Assembly: GCF_014651075.1 (NCBI RefSeq)
Contig: NZ_BMWE01000010.1
Location: 186,001 to 250,000, forward strand
Length of the DNA: 64,000 nt
Origin: Streptomyces djakartensis
GTDB taxonomy: Bacteria; Actinomycetota; Actinomycetes; Streptomycetales; Streptomycetaceae
Direction of reading: 5' to 3'
Position numbers and translations under genes: made by a program. The notes below the pieces were generated by a model. The model had not been told where the DNA came from. It saw only the letters and a list, made by a program, of their open reading frames with translations, and made no database searches. Shown here in pieces: positions 9,793-19,146 of the stretch (the first letter of the stretch is position 1; every line of letters starts with the position of its first letter).

Positions 9793-9836
9793 ATTTTCCG
9801 TCTCCCTGAGTGGAGGGAGATTCCCGGCTCGGACTG

Positions 9837-9861
9837 CCTCCTGGAGCGGTGCTCCAGGAGG
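9837..9861 (+). terminator. Hairpin after the DUF4242 gene
   Basis: 11-bp perfect stem CCTCCTGGAGC / GCTCCAGGAGG around a 3-nt loop, 45 bp after the stop codon. Confidence 0.6.
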
Positions 9862-10029
9862 TCTGGTCAACGTTCTTGTCCACGCGTGCGCGGTTCGCCC
9901 GGACGGTTCCCCCGGCGGGCGATCCCCGGCAAGCGAACCTACGGTCGAGCCGAGGGCGCCGCGTCGAACGGACCGCACACGCCGCGACGCCCGTCGACTC
10001 TCCCCCCGACCGACAGGAGACGCCTCGTT

Positions 10030-10356
10030 ATGGCCACTGCATCCGACACCCCGGTACTGGACACCATCGCCGCGATGACGGTCGACTCGGTCGAACGGTG
10101 CGGGTTGGCCCCGGACACGTTCATGCTCACCCGTATCGCGGCCCTGGCCGCTTCGGACGCCCCGCCGATCTCGTACATCGCCCACATCGACCCCGCCGTC
10201 CAGGCCGGTCTGACCGCCGAGCAGGTGCAGGACGTCCTCGTCGCCATCGCCCCGATCGTGGGCACCGCCCGCGTCATGACGGCGGCGGGCAACATCGCCA
10301 AGGCCCTCGGCATCACGATCGCCGTCGCCGACGCCGAGGCCGAGCGCCGAGCCTGA
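10030..10356 (+). CDS. Carboxymuconolactone decarboxylase (AhpD-like) family protein
   Basis: Helical protein of 108 residues resembling the carboxymuconolactone decarboxylase/AhpD fold. The core segment (about 25-95) has the characteristic L-A-A-S-D-A-P and E-Q-V-Q-D-V-L-V-A-I-A-P-I-V-G-T-A-R pattern. The C-x-x-C redox pair of peroxidase-type members is absent, so an alkylhydroperoxidase role is unlikely and the substrate cannot be named. The ATG at 10030 has AGGAG 10 nt upstream. The gene stands alone between hairpins and converges on the MFS gene. Confidence 0.7.
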   Translation: MATASDTPVLDTIAAMTVDSVERCGLAPDTFMLTRIAALAASDAPPISYIAHIDPAVQAGLTAEQVQDVLVAIAPIVGTARVMTAAGNIAKALGITIAVADAEAERRA

Positions 10357-10374
10357 GGACGTCACCCACGCCCC

Positions 10375-10424
10375 GCGGCCGCCGGTCGCGCCCGCCACTG
10401 ACGCCGGGCGCGACCGGCGGCCGC
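10375..10424. terminator. Very strong bidirectional terminator
   Basis: 20-bp perfect stem (10375-10394 with 10405-10424) and a 10-nt loop between convergent genes ending at 10356 and 10442. Confidence 0.85.
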
Positions 10425-10441
10425 CGCGCCTCCGGCTCGGC

Positions 10442-11710
10442 TCAGCCCGCGCCGACCTCCGGCTGCGACCGCACGCCCAGGTCGGGCTCGACCACCGCCG
10501 CCCCCTCATCCGGCAGCCGCCGCATCAGCACCCCGTACCCGAGTCCGGCCACCGTGCCCACCACCGCGCACAGCCCCCACAGCCACCGCGCGCCCAACCG
10601 GTCGATGACGACCCCGGACAGCAGCGGGGCGACCAGGGCCGCGACCGACCACGACATGGTGTACATGCCCTGGTAGCGCCCACGGCCGTGCAGCGGGGAC
10701 AGCCGGACGACGAGGCCCGTCTGCGTCGGCGCGTTGACGATCTCCGCCAGTGTCCACACGCACACCGTGAGGGCGATGACGCCGACCGACCCGGCGAAGG
10801 CGGTCAGCCCGAAGCCGTACCCCGCGAGGACGGACGAGACGACGAGCAGCCGCCGCGGATCCAGGTGCTCGATGAAGCGCGTGACCGGGATCTGGAGGAC
10901 GACGATCAGCACGCCGTTGACGGCGATCGCCATGCCGTACTCGGCCGGCGTGAACCCAGCCTCGCCCATCGCCACCGGCAGCCCCACCGACCCCTGCTGG
11001 AAGATCAGCGCGACGAGGAAGGACAGCCCGACGACGCTCATGAAGCGCCCGTCGCGCAGCACGGTGCCGAGGCTGACGGAGTCGTCCCGGGCGGTCGTGC
11101 TCGCGGCCTCGGCGGGCTTGGACTCCGGCAGCTTCAGGAAGACGACGATCGCGCAGACCATCGTCATCCCCGCCTCGATCAGGAACCCGGCGGCGTAGCT
11201 GGCCTCGGCGATGAACCCGGCGGCCACGGAGGAGACCGCGAAGCCGAGGTTGATGGCCCAGTAGTTGAGGGAGAAGGCGCGGATACGGTCCTGGGGCCGC
11301 ACGATGTCCGCCATCATCGCCTGCACGGCCGGCCGCGACGCGTTGCTCGCCGCGCCGACCAGGAAGGCGACGCCGGCGATCGCGACCGGGTCCCGCACGA
11401 AGCCGAGCAGCGCGACGGACACGGCGGTGGACGCCTGCGCGATCAGCAGCGTCGGCCGCCTGCCCAACCGGTCGGCCATCACTCCGCCGCCCAGCGAGGA
11501 GACGACACCACCGAGGCCGTGCAGGGCGGCGACCAGACCGGCGTACGTGGCGGAGTAGCCGCGATCGAGTGTCAGGTACAGCGCCATGAAGGTGGCGACG
11601 AAGGCGCCGAGCCGGTTGACCAGCGTGCTGGTCCACAGCCACCAGAACTCACGGGGAAGCCCTGAGACGGTCTCCTGGACGGCACGTCGGGCACGCACGG
11701 CGTACGGCAT
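10442..11710 (-). CDS. MFS transporter (drug/H+ antiporter type)
   Basis: Integral membrane protein of 422 residues with about 12 hydrophobic helices. The loop 2-3 signature G-G-V-M-A-D-R-L-G-R-R-P-T near residues 80-92 identifies the major facilitator superfamily, and a charged central loop (about 190-210) separates the two halves. The ATG at 11710 is chosen because GGGGGA lies just upstream; an in-frame start 15 codons earlier lacks this. It is divergent from gpmA with about 150 bp between. The substrate is unknown; efflux is the usual role in this subfamily. Confidence 0.88.
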   Translation of the reverse strand: MPYAVRARRAVQETVSGLPREFWWLWTSTLVNRLGAFVATFMALYLTLDRGYSATYAGLVAALHGLGGVVSSLGGGVMADRLGRRPTLLIAQASTAVSVALLGFVRDPVAIAGVAFLVGAASNASRPAVQAMMADIVRPQDRIRAFSLNYWAINLGFAVSSVAAGFIAEASYAAGFLIEAGMTMVCAIVVFLKLPESKPAEAASTTARDDSVSLGTVLRDGRFMSVVGLSFLVALIFQQGSVGLPVAMGEAGFTPAEYGMAIAVNGVLIVVLQIPVTRFIEHLDPRRLLVVSSVLAGYGFGLTAFAGSVGVIALTVCVWTLAEIVNAPTQTGLVVRLSPLHGRGRYQGMYTMSWSVAALVAPLLSGVVIDRLGARWLWGLCAVVGTVAGLGYGVLMRRLPDEGAAVVEPDLGVRSQPEVGAG

Positions 11711-11863
11711 GGAATCCCCCGGAAGCGATGTAAGCGGCGCAGGCAGTAGCCGCACATTACGATTCGGCGCTTGCCGGGGGCCACTCGATTAACAGGACCC
11801 GTCAAACGTCCGCCTGCCGGGCAGCCACGCGAACGGGCGAATGCGTGGATTACGCTCTGGGGC

Positions 11864-12625
11864 ATGGCCGACGCACCGTACAAGCTGATCCTCCTCCGCC
11901 ACGGCGAGAGCGAGTGGAACGCGAAGAACCTGTTCACCGGCTGGGTGGACGTGAACCTCAACGAGAAGGGCGAGAAGGAGGCAGTCCGCGGTGGCGAGCT
12001 CCTGAAGGACGCCGATCTCCTCCCCGACGTGGTCCACACCTCCCTCCAGAAGCGCGCGATCCGCACGGCCCAGCTGGCCCTGGAGGCCGCTGACCGCCAC
12101 TGGATCCCGGTCCACCGCAGCTGGCGCCTCAACGAGCGCCACTACGGCGCCCTCCAGGGCAAGGACAAGGCCCAGACGCTCGCCGAGTTCGGCGAGGAGC
12201 AGTTCATGCTGTGGCGCCGTTCGTACGACACCCCGCCGCCGCCGCTGGACGTCGACGCCGAGTACTCCCAGTTCTCCGACCCGCGCTACGCGACCCTCCC
12301 GCCGGAGCTGCGCCCGCGCACCGAGTGCCTGAAGGACGTCGTCGTCCGCATGCTCCCGTACTGGTTCGACGGCATCGTCCCGGACCTGCTGACGGGCAGG
12401 ACGGTCCTGGTCGCGGCCCACGGCAACTCGCTGCGCGCCCTGGTCAAGCACCTGGACGGCATCTCCGACGCGGACATCGCGGGCCTCAACATCCCGACGG
12501 GCATCCCGCTGTCCTACCAGCTCGACGCCGACTTTAAGCCGCTGAACCCGGGCGGCACGTACCTGGACCCCGAGGCGGCCGCGGCGGCCATCGAGGCGGT
12601 CAAGAACCAGGGCAAGAAGAAGTAG
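11864..12625 (+). CDS. gpmA: 2,3-bisphosphoglycerate-dependent phosphoglycerate mutase
   Basis: Glycolytic interconversion of 3- and 2-phosphoglycerate. The 253-residue protein has the phosphohistidine motif L-L-R-H-G-E-S-E-W-N near 8-17 and the second histidine in A-A-H-G-N-S-L-R near 185. The E-R-H-Y-G-A-L-Q-G segment near 90 is diagnostic of the dPGM class. The ATG at 11864 gives the family-standard start. A terminator follows immediately. Confidence 0.95.
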   Translation: MADAPYKLILLRHGESEWNAKNLFTGWVDVNLNEKGEKEAVRGGELLKDADLLPDVVHTSLQKRAIRTAQLALEAADRHWIPVHRSWRLNERHYGALQGKDKAQTLAEFGEEQFMLWRRSYDTPPPPLDVDAEYSQFSDPRYATLPPELRPRTECLKDVVVRMLPYWFDGIVPDLLTGRTVLVAAHGNSLRALVKHLDGISDADIAGLNIPTGIPLSYQLDADFKPLNPGGTYLDPEAAAAAIEAVKNQGKKK

Positions 12626-12640
12626 CAGACACACCCGAAT

Positions 12641-12679
12641 GAGCCCCCTACCTGCAGTTTTCCTGCCAGGAGGGGGCTC
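12641..12679 (+). terminator. Terminator after gpmA
   Basis: GAGCCCCCT / AGGGGGCTC stem (12641-12649 with 12671-12679) with internal CCTG/CAGG pairing, followed by TCTTCG. Confidence 0.8.
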
Positions 12680-12732
12680 TTCGATGCGCCTGGGCCCTGC
12701 CTGGGCCGTCAGGTCCCGGGCTTGGGCAGGGA

Positions 12733-13077
12733 TCACTCCGGGTGGGCCGCTGCCTCCTTCTGCAGTTCCACCGCCGCCAGCAGGCTCAGTTTCGGCTCCG
12801 CCTGGCGCAGCGCCTTCACCGCCGCGACTGAGGCTATGTCCCCCGTGAAGCCGACGGCTGCCAGCCGGGAGCGCACCCAGCGGGCACGCAGCTGGGTTTC
12901 GGTGGCGGCGGCGGTGGACTCGACGAGTGAAGCGGCGAGCTCCAGGCCCGGGCGTTCCTCGGGTGAGGCTTCGAGCAGCGCCTGACGCAGGGCCGACGCG
13001 ATCACGTCCGCATCCCGGACGAGCAGCACGAAGTCGTGCTTCTTGTTCAGTCCCGCAATTCCTGTCATGCGAGTCAT
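12733..13077 (-). CDS. Hypothetical helical protein
   Basis: Unrecognised 114-residue protein, rich in Ala, Leu and Glu and predicted largely helical, with no signal peptide or membrane segment. The start is uncertain: ATG at 13077 and ATG at 13068 are both possible and neither has a clear ribosome site. It converges on gpmA and is divergent from the Tat-exported flavoprotein. No function can be assigned. Confidence 0.5.
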   Translation of the reverse strand: MTRMTGIAGLNKKHDFVLLVRDADVIASALRQALLEASPEERPGLELAASLVESTAAATETQLRARWVRSRLAAVGFTGDIASVAAVKALRQAEPKLSLLAAVELQKEAAAHPE

Positions 13078-13291
13078 CGTGATGGTCAATTTCTCTACCT
13101 GCCAAGCGGCTTGAGGAACCTCAGAGGCTCGGTCCGGGGCGGCCCTACAGGTCGTGCGTACTTCCAACGCGAACGCGCCATATTCGAGGGCATGCCCATG
13201 TCAGTCACGCCCATGCCTTCCGCGTCGAGCGGTGCTCCCTTAGGCTCCCCCGCCGGGCCGCAGGCGTTACCGACGGTAAGGGAGACCGGTC

Positions 13292-15064
13292 ATGGGGCGA
13301 ACGGGCAGCACGCGACGCACCTTTGTCGTGGGGGCCGCGGTCACAGGCGGGGCGGTGGCGCTGGGCACCGGCGCGGCGGCTTCAGCGGCACCGGTAAAGG
13401 GGCGACAGCAGGCCGTCGCCGTGCTCGGCGGTGGCGTCGCGGGGCTGACCGCGGCGCATGAACTCGCCGAGCGGGGCTTCGCGGTGACCGTCTACGAGCG
13501 CCGGGCGCTCGGCGGCAAGGCCCGCTCCATGGACGTACCGGACAGCGCGAAGGGAAACCGCAAGCCACTGCCCGCGGAGCACGGGTTCCGCTTCATCCCG
13601 GGGATCTACCACAACCTCCCCGACACGATGCGGCGCATCCCCTTTCCCGGGAACGCAGGCGGCGTCTGGGACAACCTGATCGCACCCAAGGAGATGATGT
13701 TCGCGCGGAACGACGGCCGCGAGGATCTGCGGATACCCATCCCCGGGGAGAAGAAGCCCGCCGAGCTCACCCTCGACGACATCAGACGCGCCCTCACCGG
13801 TCTTCTGGAGACGGGATTCAACCTTCCTCTCCATGAGATCGCGTACTTCGTGAACCGCGCCGTCGTCTTCCTGACCAGTTGCGACGCGCGCCGCAACTCC
13901 ACCTGGGAAGCCGTCCCTTGGTGGACTTTCGTACGCGCCGGGCAGATGTCCAAGGAGTACCAGCGCATCCTCGCGATCGGCGTCACCCGCAACATCGTCG
14001 CCACCAAGGCCGAGGAGGCCAGCACCCGCACGGTCGGCACCCTCGGCGAGGCCTTCGTTTTCAACGCGCTCGGCCGGGGGGCGGACGGCCCACCCGACCG
14101 GATCCTCAACGCACCCACCAATGAGGCCTGGATCGACCCCTGGGTGGCTCATCTCACTTCCCTGGGCGTGAAGTTCCGTATCGGCTGGACCGTGCACGAG
14201 GTGAGGCTGGGCGGAGACGGGCGGGTCTCCGAGGCCGTCATCGAGGATGCGGACGGCGTCCGTCGCTCCATAACCGCCGATCACTATGTCTCCGCCATGC
14301 CGGTGGAGCACGCGCGGCGCACCTGGAGTGCCGGATTACGCGCCGCCGACCCACAGTTGGCACGCTGCGACAAGCTGCGGACGGACTGGATGACGGGCCT
14401 TCAGTTCTACCTGACCGAGACGCCGCCCGTGGTACAGGGCCACTTCAACTGCATCGACTCGCCATGGTCGCTGACTGCGATCGCCCAGGCCCGGCACTGG
14501 CCAGGGCGTGACTTCGCCGCCGACTACGGCGACGGCGTGGCCAAGGAGTGTCTGTCGGTGGATATCTCCGAGTGGGACAAGCCCGGCGTTCTGTACGGCA
14601 AAACAGCCAAACAGTGCACCCGCGAAGAGGTCGCACGCGAGGTGTGGGCACAGCTCAAGGACGCACTCAACGACACCGGCAAGACAGTGCTGCGCGACGG
14701 CACGCTGCACTCGTGGTTCCTGGACCCCGGAGTGGACGGGATCGGCACCCCGCACCCGACCAACCAGGACGAGCTGCTGATCCACCCCGTGGGCACGCTG
14801 CACAACCGCCCTTCGGCCAGGACCACGGTCCCGAACTTCTTCCTGTCCGGGGATTACGTCGCCGTGGACATCGACCTCGCCACCATGGAGGGCGCGAACG
14901 CCTCGGCCCGTCAGGCGGTCAATGCCCTTCTGGATCAGGCAGGTTCGAGTGCGCCGCGCTGCACAGTCACCCCGCTGTTCAGGCCGCCGGAGCTCGAGAG
15001 CCTCAAGCGCCACGACCACTTCCGCTTCAAGGCCGGCCTGCCGAACGCGTTCGACCTGGGGTGA
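13292..15064 (+). CDS. Tat-exported FAD-dependent amine oxidase/desaturase-like protein
   Basis: Flavoprotein of 590 residues. It opens with a twin-arginine signal (T-R-R-T-F-V-V-G-A at 7-15, hydrophobic stretch, A-A-S-A-A-P near 29-34), so it is folded with FAD in the cytosol and exported. The Rossmann motif G-G-G-V-A-G-L-T-A-A-H-E-L lies near 46-58, followed by V-Y-E-R. The C-terminal G-D-Y-V-A-V-D-I-D-L-A-T-M-E-G-A closes the FAD site. The family includes hydroxysqualene dehydroxylase (HpnE) and phytoene desaturases, usually cytosolic, so the Tat signal is notable. One in-frame TTA codon at 14336 suggests bldA dependence. AAGGGAG precedes the ATG. Confidence 0.8.
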   Translation: MGRTGSTRRTFVVGAAVTGGAVALGTGAAASAAPVKGRQQAVAVLGGGVAGLTAAHELAERGFAVTVYERRALGGKARSMDVPDSAKGNRKPLPAEHGFRFIPGIYHNLPDTMRRIPFPGNAGGVWDNLIAPKEMMFARNDGREDLRIPIPGEKKPAELTLDDIRRALTGLLETGFNLPLHEIAYFVNRAVVFLTSCDARRNSTWEAVPWWTFVRAGQMSKEYQRILAIGVTRNIVATKAEEASTRTVGTLGEAFVFNALGRGADGPPDRILNAPTNEAWIDPWVAHLTSLGVKFRIGWTVHEVRLGGDGRVSEAVIEDADGVRRSITADHYVSAMPVEHARRTWSAGLRAADPQLARCDKLRTDWMTGLQFYLTETPPVVQGHFNCIDSPWSLTAIAQARHWPGRDFAADYGDGVAKECLSVDISEWDKPGVLYGKTAKQCTREEVAREVWAQLKDALNDTGKTVLRDGTLHSWFLDPGVDGIGTPHPTNQDELLIHPVGTLHNRPSARTTVPNFFLSGDYVAVDIDLATMEGANASARQAVNALLDQAGSSAPRCTVTPLFRPPELESLKRHDHFRFKAGLPNAFDLG

Positions 15065-15146
15065 TCCAGTCACACCCTCACGAGTAGAAGCCGGCCCAGC
15101 ACTCGTCATGGCCGCAGACGAAGTCGCCTGGAAGGAGGGGGCTTCT

Positions 15147-17834
15147 TCATGCGTCCGGGGCGCCTTCCGGCAAGGCCTGTTCGGCCCAGATCACCTTGCC
15201 CTGCGGGGTGTACCGGGTGCCCCAGCGCTCAGCCATCTGCGACACCAGGAACAGGCCCCGGCCGCCCTCGTCCGTCGTCGCGGCGTACCGCAGATGCGGT
15301 GAGGTGCTGCTGCCGTCGGCCACCTCGCAGATCAGCGCACGGTCGCGGATCAGCCGCACGTGGATCGGCCCGGCGCCGTAGCGGATGGCGTTGGTGATGA
15401 GCTCGCTCAGGATGAGCTCCATGGTGAAGCCGAACTCCGACAGGCCCCATGCCTCGAGCTTCTGGGACACGGCGTCGCGCATACCCGAGACGGCGGCGGG
15501 GTCCGGTGGTACGTCCCAGTCGGCGATCCGGTCGGGCGGCAGTTGCCGCGTGCGGGCGACGAGCAGGGCGACGTCGTCCTTGGGGCGCCCGGGGAGCACA
15601 CGGTCCAGCACGTCCTGGCAGGTCTCCTCGGGCGGCCGGCCGGGATGGCCGGTGAGCGCCTCGCGCAGCAGCTCCATCCCCACGTCCAGGTCGCGCCTGC
15701 GGTCCTCGATGAGGCCGTCGGTGTACAGGACGAGCTGGGTTCCCTCGGCGAGGCACAGCTCCGCGGTCTGGAAGGGCATGCCGCCGAGGCCCAGGGGCGG
15801 GCCGGCGGGCAGGTCCGGGAAAGTGACGGTTCCGTCGGGCCGTACCAGGGCGGGCGCCAGATGCCCCGCCCGCGCCATGACGTAGCGGCGCGTCACGGGG
15901 TCGTAGATCCCGTACAGGCAGGTGGCGCCCACGACGCCCGCCGCGCTCTCGGCCGTCTCGTTCTGGTCGATGCTGCCGACCAGGTCGTCCAGATGGCTCA
16001 GCAGCTCGTCGGGGGGCAGGTCGAGGGCGGAGAAGTTGTGCACCGCGGTGCGCAGCCGTCCCATCGTGGCGGCGGCGTGGAGGCCGTGGCCGACCACATC
16101 GCCGACGGCCAGTGCCACCCGGCTGCCCGGCATGGGAATGACGTCGAACCAGTCTCCGCCCACGCCCGACTGTGCGGGGAGGTAGCGGTAGGCGATGTCG
16201 AGGGCGTTCTGCTCGGGCATGGCCTGCGGCAGCAGGCTGCGCTGCAGGGTGACCGCCAGGGCGTGCTCCCGGGTGTAGCGGCGGGCGTTGTCGATGCTGA
16301 TCGCGGCGCGGGCCACCAGCTCCTCGGCCAGCGACACGTCCTCGTCGTTGAACCGCTCATGCTGCCCCGTGCGCCAGAAGCTGGCCATGCCCAGCACGAC
16401 GCCACGGGCCTGGATGGGGGCGGTGATGAGGGAGCGGATGCCGTAGTCGATGATCGCCTTGGCCCGCTCCGGGTCCTGCACGCGCCAGCCCGTGGCGGAC
16501 GGCAGATCGCTCACCAGCTGGGAGCGGCCGCTGCCGTAGCCGCGCGCCTGCGGCGTGGAGGGGAGGTAGTCGAAAAGCCGGCCCTGCTCGGAGAGCGGAT
16601 GGTTGTCCGCGATGCCGGAGACGGCCGCGCGCCGCATGTGGGTCGCCGTGGGGGCCGGCTCCTCGCCGTGCAGGACGGCGTCGGCCAGATCCACGGTGAC
16701 GAAGTCCGCGAAGCGGGGAATGGGGACGCGCGCCAGCTCGTCGGCGGTGCGCAGCACGTCCAGGGTGGTACCGATGTGGAGTCCGGCGTCGTACAGCAGC
16801 CTGAGCCGCTCCCGGGCCACCTCCGCCCTGCCCGTCACCGCCTGCAGCTCGGTGGAGTCGCGTAGCGTCACCACCGTTTCCTGGGGGCCTTCCGCGCGCC
16901 CCGTGGGTCGCTGGTTGACCGCGATCAGCCGCTCCCCCGTGAGGTGCACCTCGTCGGTGGCCTCGCGCCCGGAGGCCAGCAGCGCCTTCATCTCGGGATC
17001 GAGGCCCGGCAGCTCCGAGACGAGCCGCCCCTCGATGTCCGGGGGCAGTTCCAGCAGTCGTCTGGCCTCGTCGTTCGCCAGCATCAGCCGCCCGTCGGCG
17101 GACACGATCAGCACCCCTTCGCGAACGGAGTGGAGCACTGTGTCGTGGTGTTCGTACATCAGGTCCATCTCGTCCGGGGCGAGGCTGTGCGTCTGCCGCC
17201 GCAGCCGCCTTCCCACCAGCGCTGTCACACCCGTGGACAGCACGAGCGCACCGGCCCCGGCGCCCAGGACGATCGGCAGTTGCCTGGTCAACTGACTTTC
17301 GACGTTCTTGACCTTCATCCCGGCCGAGACGAGGGCCACCACCTTGCTGTCCACGTTCTTGATCGGGACGGTGGCCTGCACCTCGCGGCCGAGCGGGCCG
17401 TCGACGCTCTCCACGAAGACCTTCCCGGCCAGCGACGGCTCGATCTCGCCGACGAACCGCTTTCCGATGCGGTCCGGCAGGGGGTGCGTGTACCGGATGC
17501 CCTTGGTGTCCATGACCACGATGAAGTCCACGTCGGCGGCCCGGCGTGCCGCCTCGGTGAGCGGCTGGAGAATCCTGCTCGGGTCCGGGGTCCGCAATGC
17601 CGCGAGGACGCCTGGCGAGTGCGCGAAGGTCTGTGCCACGGCCGTGGAGCGACGCTTGGCCTCGGCGCTGGTGTCACGCTCCGACTGCAGGATGAGAGCG
17701 ATGACGCCGCAGGCTACGAGCAGCACCACCAGTGCCACCTGGAAGACCATCACCTGCCCGGCTACGCTCCGCGTGCTCTTGCTGATCAGGCGATTGACCG
17801 ACAGGCGTTGAAGACGGGCGAAAAGACTCGCCAT
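15147..17834 (-). CDS. Multidomain sensor phosphatase: Cache-PAS-GAF-SpoIIE-HATPase
   Basis: Membrane signalling protein of 895 residues. Segments in order: transmembrane helix (about 26-49), extracytoplasmic Cache-type sensor resembling CitA/DcuS (about 55-180), second helix (about 186-208), PAS (about 225-330), GAF (about 350-520), PP2C/SpoIIE Ser/Thr phosphatase (about 545-750) and an RsbW-like HATPase anti-sigma kinase (about 775-890). Proteins of this build dephosphorylate anti-anti-sigma factors and rephosphorylate them through the HATPase, controlling partner switching. The ATG at 17834, with AAAGGT upstream, starts at a basic stretch before the first helix. It is divergent from another SpoIIE phosphatase with 99 bp between. 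Confidence 0.9.
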   Translation of the reverse strand: MASLFARLQRLSVNRLISKSTRSVAGQVMVFQVALVVLLVACGVIALILQSERDTSAEAKRRSTAVAQTFAHSPGVLAALRTPDPSRILQPLTEAARRAADVDFIVVMDTKGIRYTHPLPDRIGKRFVGEIEPSLAGKVFVESVDGPLGREVQATVPIKNVDSKVVALVSAGMKVKNVESQLTRQLPIVLGAGAGALVLSTGVTALVGRRLRRQTHSLAPDEMDLMYEHHDTVLHSVREGVLIVSADGRLMLANDEARRLLELPPDIEGRLVSELPGLDPEMKALLASGREATDEVHLTGERLIAVNQRPTGRAEGPQETVVTLRDSTELQAVTGRAEVARERLRLLYDAGLHIGTTLDVLRTADELARVPIPRFADFVTVDLADAVLHGEEPAPTATHMRRAAVSGIADNHPLSEQGRLFDYLPSTPQARGYGSGRSQLVSDLPSATGWRVQDPERAKAIIDYGIRSLITAPIQARGVVLGMASFWRTGQHERFNDEDVSLAEELVARAAISIDNARRYTREHALAVTLQRSLLPQAMPEQNALDIAYRYLPAQSGVGGDWFDVIPMPGSRVALAVGDVVGHGLHAAATMGRLRTAVHNFSALDLPPDELLSHLDDLVGSIDQNETAESAAGVVGATCLYGIYDPVTRRYVMARAGHLAPALVRPDGTVTFPDLPAGPPLGLGGMPFQTAELCLAEGTQLVLYTDGLIEDRRRDLDVGMELLREALTGHPGRPPEETCQDVLDRVLPGRPKDDVALLVARTRQLPPDRIADWDVPPDPAAVSGMRDAVSQKLEAWGLSEFGFTMELILSELITNAIRYGAGPIHVRLIRDRALICEVADGSSTSPHLRYAATTDEGGRGLFLVSQMAERWGTRYTPQGKVIWAEQALPEGAPDA

Positions 17835-17921
17835 GTGACCTTTGTAACACCGGTGATCCCGAGGGGCCAGGGGCGGCCCGATCCTTCCAGGCCCGGCACC
17901 CGATATGGCCACTATGGTCGA

Positions 17922-17927
17922 TATGAT
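17922..17927 (+). promoter_or_regulatory. -10 element of a likely leaderless promoter
   Basis: TATGAT (one mismatch to TATAAT) ends 7 nt before the GTG at 17934, which would put the transcription start at or next to the start codon. No ribosome site precedes the GTG. No clear -35 hexamer is seen. The AT-rich run just upstream contains the heptamer CGATATG twice. Confidence 0.5.
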
Positions 17928-17933
17928 GATTTT

Positions 17934-19061
17934 GTGGTCACGTCTGAACGGCTGTGGCGCCGCCGTCCCGCCTACCGCGGTCGATGGGAAGCTGCCCGGC
18001 TGTCACCCCTGGTCCTGACCGTCGTCATCGCCGCCCTGGCGTTCTCCACACCCAGGGAGATCGCCTTCAGCCGCCTGCTGCCGGCCGCGCCCGCCCTCGC
18101 GGCCGCGATGTGGCCCGTGGTCCCGACGGTGTTGCTGGGGGCGTTCTGCCTGCTGCTCATGATCGTCCTCAGCTTCTTCTACGCCGATCTGGGGACGCCC
18201 TACACATCCGCCGCGATCATCGCGGTCACCTTGGCGGCCGCGTACGGAAGTCATGTCCGGCTTCAGCGGGAGGAGGCGCTCTTCCAGATCCGGCTCGTCG
18301 CCGACGCGGCCCAGACGGTGCTGCTGCGCCCGCTGCCGCGCCGCATCGGGGGCGTCGAGATCGAATCGCTGTATCTGGCGGCCCAGGAACAGGCCAGGAT
18401 CGGTGGCGACTTCTACGAGGCGATCGGCACACCGCACGGGGTCCGGCTGCTCATCGGCGACGTACGGGGCAAGGGCCTGTCCGCCGTGGGGGCGGCCGCG
18501 GCGGTGATCAGCTGCTTCCGGGAGGCCGCCTACGACGAGCCCGACCTGCAGGGCATCATCCACCGCCTGGAGACCAGCGTCATACGCCACAGCGCCGCGT
18601 TTCCCGTCCAGGACCAGTCCGAGCACTTCGCCACCGCTCTCCTCGCCGAGATCCCGCACGGCGGCGACCGGCTGCTGCTTCTCAACTGCGGGCATCCCCC
18701 GCCGCTGATCGCGCGTGACGGGAAGGTCCGGGTCCTGGAGCCGACCATCCCCTCCCCGCCCCTCAATCTCGCCTCGCTCATCGGCGACCGCTACTGGGTC
18801 GACATGGTCGCCTTCGCCCCGGGTGAGGAGCTGCTGCTCTACACGGACGGCGTATCGGAGGCCCGGGACCACACGGGCCGGTTCTTCCCGTTGCCGGACT
18901 GGATGCGGCGGCGGGACCGGGAGCACCCCCGCGAGCTGCTCGACCAGCTGCACCGGGATCTGCTGCGGCACAGCGAGGGAAGACTCGAGGACGACATCGC
19001 GGCCCTCGCTCTGAGGCGCACCACCGCGCAGAGCCTGGGAGCCGTCGGAGCCGGCGACTGA
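17934..19061 (+). CDS. Membrane-anchored SpoIIE-family PP2C phosphatase
   Basis: Protein of 375 residues. Four hydrophobic segments in the first 110 residues anchor it. A PP2C-type SpoIIE phosphatase domain follows (about 125-365), with G-G-D-F-Y-E, I-G-D-V-R-G-K-G, L-L-N-C-G-H-P and L-L-Y-T-D-G-V-S-E-A as the conserved metal-site and core motifs. The GTG at 17934 is the only reasonable start and lacks a Shine-Dalgarno sequence. The likely targets are STAS-domain anti-anti-sigma factors. The divergent multidomain phosphatase suggests a shared control region and perhaps a common partner-switching pathway. Confidence 0.88.
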   Translation: MVTSERLWRRRPAYRGRWEAARLSPLVLTVVIAALAFSTPREIAFSRLLPAAPALAAAMWPVVPTVLLGAFCLLLMIVLSFFYADLGTPYTSAAIIAVTLAAAYGSHVRLQREEALFQIRLVADAAQTVLLRPLPRRIGGVEIESLYLAAQEQARIGGDFYEAIGTPHGVRLLIGDVRGKGLSAVGAAAAVISCFREAAYDEPDLQGIIHRLETSVIRHSAAFPVQDQSEHFATALLAEIPHGGDRLLLLNCGHPPPLIARDGKVRVLEPTIPSPPLNLASLIGDRYWVDMVAFAPGEELLLYTDGVSEARDHTGRFFPLPDWMRRRDREHPRELLDQLHRDLLRHSEGRLEDDIAALALRRTTAQSLGAVGAGD

Positions 19062-19146
19062 ACAGCGGCCCCATGGATCACTGACGCCCCTGGCTCCGCG
19101 CCGGCCGCCGCGACCGGCCTTCCGGCGCCGCGGGAGACGGGTCACT

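Noticed and set aside
17903..17925. Operator formed by the two CGATATG copies upstream of the SpoIIE gene
   Set aside because: Only two short copies that overlap the promoter; too little to separate from chance.
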